This document shows positions 6,982 through 12,187 of a DNA stretch of 12,187 nucleotides, piece by piece. Made by a program: the position numbers and the translations under genes. The notes beneath the pieces were generated by a model. The model was not told the origin of the DNA and made no database searches. It saw nothing but the letters and a program-made list of their open reading frames with translations. Numbering within the stretch: position 1 is the first letter of the stretch; each line of letters begins with the position of its first letter. The stretch spans positions 1 through 12,187 of the forward strand of contig CALGUT010000335.1 of assembly GCA_937920335.1 (NCBI GenBank). The letters are read 5' to 3'. This DNA is from an uncultured Opitutales bacterium (GTDB taxonomy: Bacteria; Verrucomicrobiota; Verrucomicrobiia; Opitutales; UBA2995).

Positions 6982-7910
6982 GTCTGGGCGAATCGAATGC
7001 AGCAAGTCTTGAATCCTCAACACCGCTTGCCACGGACGCCCAAGTGACGAAGGCGCGTTTGGCGGATTATATCGCGCTGACGAAACCTCGCTTGAGCCTG
7101 ATGTCGATCATCACCGCTCTTTTAGGCTATTTCGCCGCTGATCCGATAAAGAATTTACCAGTGTTTTTTGCACTCACGATTGGCACATCACTGGCTGCTG
7201 CCGGAGCCGCCATTCTAAACCAGTGGTTTGAGCGTAGGCCCGATGCATTAATGCACCGCACCGCAGATCGCCCCTTACCAAGAGGTGTCATTCAGCCGAC
7301 GACTGCCCTAATCCTGGGCCTACTGACGTCTTTTATTGGCGTGGGAATTTTATTTGTCTGGACCCACCCGATCACTGCATGGCTCGGATTAGCTACCGTC
7401 CTAATATACATCGCTATTTATACACCCCTGAAACGCGTGACTCCGCTCTCAACCGAGATCGGTGCGCTTCCCGGGGCAATACCTCCCCTCATGGGGTGGG
7501 TAGCTGCCGAAGGCATGGTGACTACACTCGGATGGGTTTTATTCGGCATCCTGCTCACCTGGCAAATGCCTCACTTTATGGCGATTTCATGGATGTACCG
7601 CGAGGATTACGAACGAGGTGGTTTCAAAATGCTTGTTCTCTGTAACCATGGCGCAACTAAGATCAGTTACGCTGCTATCGTCTATACGATTCTGCTCATC
7701 GTAGTCACCTCGATTCCAATAGTCCTTTCAATCACAGGGCCCATTTACGCAATCGGAGCGATCCTACTCAGCGCGTTCATCGGCATCCGAGCCTGGCAGT
7801 TCTTCAAGGCAACCGATAAAGATCGACCAGCTAGAAGCCTCTTTTTTGCATCGATTATTCACCTCCCCCTCCTCTTTGCTGTGCTTGTGATTGATCGCTG
7901 GGTCTTCTGA
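6978..7910 (+). CDS. ctaB: Protoheme IX farnesyltransferase (heme O synthase)
   Basis: A UbiA-superfamily membrane prenyltransferase of 310 residues. It adds a farnesyl group to heme B to give heme O, the substrate of CtaA encoded just upstream. The first polyprenyl-diphosphate motif is NQWFERRPDALMHRT (81-95; Asn81, Glu85, Asp89) followed by RPLPRG (98-103). The second region includes YTPLKR and the conserved GALPGAIPPLMGW stretch, then WQMPHFMAISWMYREDYERGG typical of CtaB. About nine hydrophobic helices are visible. The first 28 residues are polar and non-conserved. Start ATG 6978 overlaps the ctaA stop by 4 bp. Together the pair supplies heme A for an aa3- or caa3-type cytochrome oxidase, whose subunits are not in the window. 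Confidence 0.96.
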   Translation: MSLGESNAASLESSTPLATDAQVTKARLADYIALTKPRLSLMSIITALLGYFAADPIKNLPVFFALTIGTSLAAAGAAILNQWFERRPDALMHRTADRPLPRGVIQPTTALILGLLTSFIGVGILFVWTHPITAWLGLATVLIYIAIYTPLKRVTPLSTEIGALPGAIPPLMGWVAAEGMVTTLGWVLFGILLTWQMPHFMAISWMYREDYERGGFKMLVLCNHGATKISYAAIVYTILLIVVTSIPIVLSITGPIYAIGAILLSAFIGIRAWQFFKATDKDRPARSLFFASIIHLPLLFAVLVIDRWVF

Positions 7911-7992
7911 AAAAGAGCAGTAATCGAACTTTACCTGAGTTTGCCAACGGCCTAAGGTCTGCTTTTTCTAAAGATCTGTTGAAGAATCACGT
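7911..7992. other. Spacer between ctaB and the permease
   Basis: An 82-bp spacer with no ORF. An imperfect inverted repeat (GAAAAAGAGCAG at 7909-7920 against CTGCTTTTTC at 7959-7968) ends in a short T run but has a 38-base loop and AT-rich arms, so it is weak as a terminator. Whether the permease is transcribed with ctaAB is unresolved. Confidence 0.3.
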
Positions 7993-9792
7993 ATGACTTT
8001 GGATATAGTATTGGTATTCGGAATCCTCGGGCTGGCCCTCGCTAGTTTCGTCTGGGAGAAAGTCCCCGTCGAGGTAACTGCAATAGCCGTCTTCGGGGTG
8101 ATACTCGCGCTCGGATTATTGCCTGTAGATACCGCGCTCTTGGTCCTTTCAAACCCAGCCCCCGTTACGGTAGGTGCGATGTTCATGGTCAGCGCCGGAT
8201 TGGAAAAATGCGGCGCTATTGAGATACTCACGGGGTATTTCAAGAAATTGGCTAAAGCGGGCTACATCCCATTCCTCTTCGTTATGATCCTGTCGGTCGC
8301 GTTCATATCGGCATTTATTAATAACACCCCGGTTGTCGTAATCTTTATGCCAGTGCTGCTAGGCCTCGCTCGCGAAATGGATGTACCCGCATCCAAGCTA
8401 CTAATCCCTCTATCTTACGCTTCGATATTTGGAGGCGTCTGCACTCTGATGGGAACCAGCACCAACATACTCATCAGCGGCATAGCGCAGACCTACGATC
8501 TCGAGCCGTTTTCAATGTTTGAGTTAGCAAAAGCAGGCCTTCCACTCCTTGTCCTCGGAACAATTTACCTCATGTTGTTTTCCAAAAAACGATTACCAGT
8601 TCGAGAGACTCTCACTCAAATCCTCTCCCCGGAAGAACGCCGAGAGTTTATCACCGAAGCCTTCATTCACCACAATTCGCCACTCGCCGGGAAAAACTTG
8701 ATTGAATCCCGTATTCTAAAAACACCCGGAGTTCGGGTCCTTGAGATCTTCCGAGGCAGTATTTCCATCCCAGACAAGCTAAACGAAGTCATACTTCATC
8801 CAGGAGACCGTCTCGTCCTAGCTTGTAAGCCTCATGGGATTTCCCGGGCGAGAAGTGTCGAAGGCCTCGATTTCCTTGGAGAAATAGGCGAAGGACTTGA
8901 ACAAATCGCGGCGTCTGAAGGGTCAATCGTTGAGGGGTTCATCGGACCCAACTCTTCCATCGTCGGAAAGACAGTTGGAGAAATCGATTTTCGCCAGCGT
9001 TTCCGTATGATCGTGCTAGCCTTGCATCGTCGCGGTAAGAACGTAAGGGAAAAGCTGGAAACGCTTCCTCTCGAGTTTGGTGATACCTTGTTAATGATGG
9101 GTACAGATCAAGCCATTGGTTCATTGCGGAGTTCGACTGATATCGTTCTACTCGACAAACCGCATGTTCCCTCTCGCAGTCGCAGAAAAAAGATTCCGAT
9201 AGTCGTAGCAACGATTCTCGGTATCGTCGGATTTACGACCTTTACCAATTTTCCCATCGTGGCGTCTGCAATCATTGGAGTCGGAGTGTTATTGGTCACC
9301 AAATGTATCAGCTCCAAGGAAGCATTCAGCTCGGTGGGCTGGAATATTATCTTTCTCATCTACGGTATGCTAGCATTGGGCATGGCTATGCAAGAAACCG
9401 GTGCCTCTACATTGCTAGCCAACAACGCTGTCTCCGCAGTCAACACCTTCGTTCCGGTCGAATGGCAGCCCTACGTAATGCTAGCAGTGCTCTATCTGAT
9501 GTGTTCGATTCTTACGGAGATACTGTCCAACAATGCAACGGCTGCTCTACTAGCACCCGTGGGAATCAGTATCGCCTTAACTATGGGAATTGATCCTCGA
9601 TCATTCCTCGTCGTTACCGCTATTGCATCATCTGCCAGTTTTGCGACTCCCATTGGCTATCAAACGAATACTTTCGTCTATGGAGTCGGCGGCTACCGCT
9701 TCAGTGATTTTATCAAGTTTGGACTCCCGCTAAACCTGATGTATTTCAGCGTAAGTATATTCCTGATACCTATGATCTGGCCGTTCTATTGA
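7993..9792 (+). CDS. SLC13/DASS-type anion permease with two RCK_C (TrkA_C) domains
   Basis: A 599-residue inner-membrane transporter. Residues 1-197 form the first membrane half, with INNTPVVVIFMP (109-120) and the substrate/Na+ loop MGTSTNIL (153-160). Two cytosolic RCK_C domains follow: about 215-285 (ending HPGDRLVLA) and about 310-380 (ending EFGDTLLMMG). The second membrane half (about 400-599) repeats the motifs as LSNNATAALLAP (511-522) and TPIGYQTNT (552-560). This layout is that of bacterial SLC13 permeases related to sulfate, thiosulfate or dicarboxylate carriers; the substrate is not readable. RCK_C domains usually sense small ligands such as nucleotides. ATG 7993 has an A/G-rich GAAGAA upstream. 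The gene ends 2 bp before the convergent nucleoside hydrolase. Confidence 0.92.
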   Translation: MTLDIVLVFGILGLALASFVWEKVPVEVTAIAVFGVILALGLLPVDTALLVLSNPAPVTVGAMFMVSAGLEKCGAIEILTGYFKKLAKAGYIPFLFVMILSVAFISAFINNTPVVVIFMPVLLGLAREMDVPASKLLIPLSYASIFGGVCTLMGTSTNILISGIAQTYDLEPFSMFELAKAGLPLLVLGTIYLMLFSKKRLPVRETLTQILSPEERREFITEAFIHHNSPLAGKNLIESRILKTPGVRVLEIFRGSISIPDKLNEVILHPGDRLVLACKPHGISRARSVEGLDFLGEIGEGLEQIAASEGSIVEGFIGPNSSIVGKTVGEIDFRQRFRMIVLALHRRGKNVREKLETLPLEFGDTLLMMGTDQAIGSLRSSTDIVLLDKPHVPSRSRRKKIPIVVATILGIVGFTTFTNFPIVASAIIGVGVLLVTKCISSKEAFSSVGWNIIFLIYGMLALGMAMQETGASTLLANNAVSAVNTFVPVEWQPYVMLAVLYLMCSILTEILSNNATAALLAPVGISIALTMGIDPRSFLVVTAIASSASFATPIGYQTNTFVYGVGGYRFSDFIKFGLPLNLMYFSVSIFLIPMIWPFY

Positions 9793-9794
9793 GG

Positions 9795-10793
9795 TCATTC
9801 CTCACCAGCAAGTCTCGCTGTCAAATGATCCAGAAAAGCCTCTTGGTTCGTCCAGGACATCGCAACTTCGACAGGTGCCCCATCTGCATGCCTCGCGGTT
9901 ACACCCGTTTCGGTTACACCTAGGTTGATCGTTTCGTAAACCAAATGTTCTCTGGAATAGGCCATATAAACTGCGACGCAGTCGAAAAGAGTTGAGGATT
10001 TGGTATCGAAATAATCGACCTCCATCCACTCAACCAATTCAGCAAAGTGTTTGTAGTTTTCAAACAAGGCGACCAAAGCCGGATCGTCAGATTGAAACAG
10101 GTTCTGATAACGGTCGCCGTCTAAAACGATGTCTCCGCAGGTATCCAACGGCGTAATCTCACAACTGAGCCAGTCCGCATCCAGCACAGCTTGAAACGCA
10201 GGCACATCCGCTCGAACATTGTACTCATCCGAAGCTTCACTACTTCCTCCATATCCGACATCCACGCTTCCGTGCATTCCAATGAAACGACATTTACGCG
10301 CAATTGATGGATCTCGCTTTAGAGCCTCCCCGATGTTTGTCGCTGGTCCAATCACGAGTAGGGTCATTGGTTCCGGAGATGCATGGATCGTATCAATCAT
10401 CGCCTGAACACCGTCCTGATGAATTTTTCCAGGAAAGTCGTTCAGATCGTATCCTTCTACCCAAGGCTTCTGATTGTCTACCCCTCCTTCACCGCGAACT
10501 CCAATACCCAAAGGAATATCACTATGCCCAGCGACCTCCAAATACTTTGCGGCCACCTTCGCCCTCAGAACGGTATCTCCAGTCGCGGTCACAATTAACT
10601 TCGTGTCTAACTCAGGGGATCTTAGTAGCTGCAGCAAAGCCCAAGTGTCATCCACGTCATTTCCAATGTCGGTATCAAGGATGACAGGGATTGTTTTTGA
10701 CTTTTTCCCCATAGTTCCACCCCCATCCTTACTACAAGCGATGAAAACCGTTAGGCCGACTACGATAAGAAGCGAAGACAGAAAACGTACCAT
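9795..10793 (-). CDS. Lipoprotein nucleoside hydrolase
   Basis: A 332-residue inosine/uridine-preferring nucleoside hydrolase (IU_nuc_hydro family) that would split N-ribosides into base and ribose. The N-terminal MVRFLSSLLIVVGLTVFIAC is a lipoprotein signal peptide with the lipidated Cys at 20; Ser at +2 predicts outer-membrane sorting by the E. coli rule. The calcium/ribose motif is DTDIGNDVDD (40-49), the form common in environmental bacterial homologues. Further matches are VIGPATNIGEAL, DEYNVRADVPAF and FDCVAVYM near Asp271, where the last calcium-binding Asp is expected. The protein is complete and of normal length plus signal. It lies 39 bp after the PhnP-like gene on the same strand, probably in one transcript. 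A periplasmic or surface location suggests scavenging of external nucleosides, or of a related N-glycoside. Substrate specificity is uncertain. Confidence 0.9.
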   Translation of the reverse strand: MVRFLSSLLIVVGLTVFIACSKDGGGTMGKKSKTIPVILDTDIGNDVDDTWALLQLLRSPELDTKLIVTATGDTVLRAKVAAKYLEVAGHSDIPLGIGVRGEGGVDNQKPWVEGYDLNDFPGKIHQDGVQAMIDTIHASPEPMTLLVIGPATNIGEALKRDPSIARKCRFIGMHGSVDVGYGGSSEASDEYNVRADVPAFQAVLDADWLSCEITPLDTCGDIVLDGDRYQNLFQSDDPALVALFENYKHFAELVEWMEVDYFDTKSSTLFDCVAVYMAYSREHLVYETINLGVTETGVTARHADGAPVEVAMSWTNQEAFLDHLTARLAGEE

Positions 10794-10832
10794 CCGAATA
10801 CGCTAGCCAAAGCTACGGTTTGACTACAAGCG

Positions 10833-11618
10833 CTAAATAGTTATCCTCAGTCCGTCGTAGGCTAGGTTGATAGATTCGGGTAACTGCGCATCCACAGTTT
10901 CATGATCCACGTGATGAGTCATATGGATAAAATAAGTCTGAGGTGCATTGATCGACTCTGCCACTTCGAGGGCTTCATCAATACTCATATGCGTCGGGTG
11001 AGGATCCTGGCGTAAGCCATCCAATACAACAACATCCGACCCACCCGCCAACTGCCTCTGGTCGGGGCCCACTGATTTACAATCCGTGTAATAGGTAAAC
11101 CGTTTCCCAGTTGAAGCTTCGCAAAATACCAGACCCATCACTTCGAATCGGCCGTGGGGCAAGACGGTTGTCTCGATCGTTCCCCATGGAAATTCAATGC
11201 TCTGATTTCTTTCAACGCTATGCGGAATAAACGCAGGATAACCGCGAAACTCCGGTCGATCCCTCACGGCATAAGGGTAAATGTCTTTAACCCGTCCCAA
11301 CACTTCCGGAAACGCATATACGGGAACTCCATCGCCATCTCTAAAATCAACAAAACGTCGCAGATCATCCATTCCATTTATGTGATCCGCATGCGCATGC
11401 GTGAGAATAACCCAATCGATCTGGCTGATATCGTTAGCCAAACACTGGAGACGGAACTCTGGAGCCACATCAACCTGAATTGCGTATTCACCCACCCTCA
11501 CATGAATGGAAGTTCGAGTGCGGTGGTTTCTGGGATCACTACTCATACAAATATCACAACCACACCCAATCATTGGAACTCCGTGTGAAGTTCCAGTGCC
11601 CATAAATACGATCTCCAT
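10833..11618 (-). CDS. PhnP-like metallo-beta-lactamase-fold phosphodiesterase
   Basis: A 261-residue MBL-fold hydrolase from the ATG at 11618. A GTG at 11645 would add nine residues, but the ATG has GAGGA just upstream and gives the family N-terminus MEIVFMGTGTSHGVP. The metal motif THAHADH (73-79; His74, His76, Asp78, His79) is intact, with His155 in LPHG, Asp179 in YTDC and a His-rich FIHMTHHVDH near 231-239. CGCDIC (Cys19, Cys21, Cys24) matches the structural zinc site of PhnP. PhnP opens 5-phosphoribosyl 1,2-cyclic phosphate in phosphonate degradation, but no other phn gene is present and many homologues outside phn operons have unknown substrates. The following nucleoside hydrolase gene suggests a shared theme of ribosyl metabolites, by inference only. 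No signal peptide; cytoplasmic. Confidence 0.88.
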   Translation of the reverse strand: MEIVFMGTGTSHGVPMIGCGCDICMSSDPRNHRTRTSIHVRVGEYAIQVDVAPEFRLQCLANDISQIDWVILTHAHADHINGMDDLRRFVDFRDGDGVPVYAFPEVLGRVKDIYPYAVRDRPEFRGYPAFIPHSVERNQSIEFPWGTIETTVLPHGRFEVMGLVFCEASTGKRFTYYTDCKSVGPDQRQLAGGSDVVVLDGLRQDPHPTHMSIDEALEVAESINAPQTYFIHMTHHVDHETVDAQLPESINLAYDGLRITI

Positions 11619-11621
11619 AGT

Positions 11622-11626
11622 TCCTC
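11622..11626 (-). promoter_or_regulatory. Ribosome binding site supporting the ATG at 11618
   Basis: On the minus strand GAGGA lies three bases before the ATG at 11618, in the context CGAGGAACTATG. It is close but usable, and it decides for this start over the GTG at 11645. Confidence 0.45.
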
Positions 11627-11762
11627 GAAGCCATTGAAAAACCACTCAAGGCACAAGCCATAACTTAGAAATCCTGTAGCCAGACAGTCAAGAAATTGAT
11701 AATCCGTTGCTCAAATATTTTTCACGTATCTTAGGAACACGATATGCTTTACCCATTCACCT

Positions 11763-12146
11763 ATGAATATCGTTTGTCCAAAATGCAGGATAAGACTGTC
11801 TGCCGAAGATCTCGATTTTATAAGCGCAACACTCGCTCACACCTCGAGCGATTCCATTGCACTGGAATCATTGATGCTGGATCCAGAAACCCTCGACTCA
11901 ATTTTAGACCACGAGGCCCTCAAGAACGCGATTCAGAACAGATTTCAATCGCTGCAAATTTCGGATCACCTCTATTTCTATATATCGGTCAGACATACAC
12001 TACTCAATGCTGACCTAGACGACCGCGATCTGGCGGACTACGTGGCAAGCCTCCTCGTCGCATTTACGAGAGAGGACAGACAAAAGAAACTTCTTCCAGA
12101 ACTAAATGCTCCCCTGCACTACTTGGTGGACATTGATGTGTCCTGA
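11763..12146 (+). CDS. Unrecognised small acidic protein with N-terminal CxxC
   Basis: A 127-residue protein I do not recognise. It begins MNIVCPKCRIRLS, one CxxC pair (Cys5, Cys8) like half of a zinc ribbon; there is no second CxxC, and no other Cys follows. The rest is acidic, predicted mainly helical, with leucine-rich stretches (about 30-60 and 80-105). No signal peptide or membrane segment is seen, so a cytoplasmic protein is expected. A single CxxC could bind zinc in a dimer or act as a redox pair. It is transcribed away from the PhnP-like gene across a 144-bp spacer. The ATG at 11763 has no Shine-Dalgarno directly before it; an AGGA at 11733-11736 is 26 bases away and fits an out-of-frame ATG at 11744 better. 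The composition looks genuinely protein-like, so I keep this frame. Confidence 0.65.
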   Translation: MNIVCPKCRIRLSAEDLDFISATLAHTSSDSIALESLMLDPETLDSILDHEALKNAIQNRFQSLQISDHLYFYISVRHTLLNADLDDRDLADYVASLLVAFTREDRQKKLLPELNAPLHYLVDIDVS

Positions 12147-12174
12147 GAAAACTGGACATGAGATTCTCTTAGAA

Positions 12175-12180
12175 AGAGGA
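12175..12180 (+). promoter_or_regulatory. Possible ribosome binding site of a gene starting beyond the window
   Basis: AGAGGA lies 7 bases before the right edge, after the stop at 12146. If a start codon follows the edge, the next gene would be co-directional and 40 bp or so downstream of the CxxC protein, and probably its partner. No coding sequence is visible within the window. Confidence 0.25.
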
Positions 12181-12187
12181 TCTATAC

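Noticed and set aside
7909..7968. Imperfect inverted repeat with a T run after ctaB, possible terminator
   Set aside because: The loop is 38 bases, the arms are AT-rich with a two-base bulge, and the T run is only five bases; not convincing as an intrinsic terminator.
10219..10806. Several plus-strand ORFs opposite the nucleoside hydrolase, up to 126 codons
   Set aside because: Translations show no recognisable motif and the minus strand encodes a complete, motif-bearing enzyme.
11744..12013. 89-codon ORF overlapping the CxxC gene, with a well-placed AGGA upstream
   Set aside because: Its translation is rich in Arg, Ser and Thr with no domain pattern and looks like a shadow of the 11763 frame; kept only as a possible upstream translated frame.
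1..12187. Search for CRISPR arrays, tRNA genes, insertion sequences, phage or defence genes
   Set aside because: I saw no regularly spaced repeats, no tRNA-like cloverleaf, no transposase or integrase motifs, and almost no non-coding space that could hold them.

Overview
This 12.2-kb window is an ordinary-looking bacterial chromosomal segment: 13 protein genes on both strands, very short spacers, no RNA gene, IS, CRISPR array or integrase. Gene content suggests an aerobic Gram-negative bacterium: heme A synthesis for an aa3/caa3-type oxidase, a lipoprotein signal peptide and envelope-type lipid and sugar enzymes. Protein style (SCO protein with an N-terminal CusF-like segment, ACP-dehydratase fusion) reminds me of Verrucomicrobiota, class Opitutae. 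That placement is an impression from family knowledge, not something the sequence proves.

Region 1 (1-2599, minus strand) is an apparent operon for acyl-chain building: an ACP fused to a FabZ-like hot-dog dehydratase, a FabF-like ketoacyl synthase with intact Cys-His-His, and a short-chain dehydrogenase cut by the left edge. Together they hold the condensation, carrier, dehydration and probable ketoreduction steps, with no enoyl reductase or acyltransferase visible. Region 2 (2640-4249, plus) diverges from it by only 40 bp: a GT4 glycosyltransferase and a YbgC-type acyl-CoA thioesterase. The two arms together resemble a small specialised lipid or polyene locus, which is the best candidate here for an undescribed pathway.

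Region 3 (4246-5759, minus) has shikimate kinase and a SCO-family protein. The SCO protein has Ser at both positions expected to be copper-binding Cys, although the His is kept, and its N-terminal CusF-like segment lacks the expected Met residues. It diverges from region 4 (5977-7910, plus), a translationally coupled ctaA-ctaB pair that makes heme A from heme B via heme O. An SLC13-type permease with two RCK_C domains follows (7993-9792).

Region 5 (9795-11618, minus) is a two-gene unit: a PhnP-like metallo-beta-lactamase-fold phosphodiesterase, then a lipoprotein nucleoside hydrolase. At the right end (11763-12146, plus) is a small unrecognised acidic protein starting with a CxxC motif. A purine-rich stretch at the last bases may be the ribosome binding site of the next gene.
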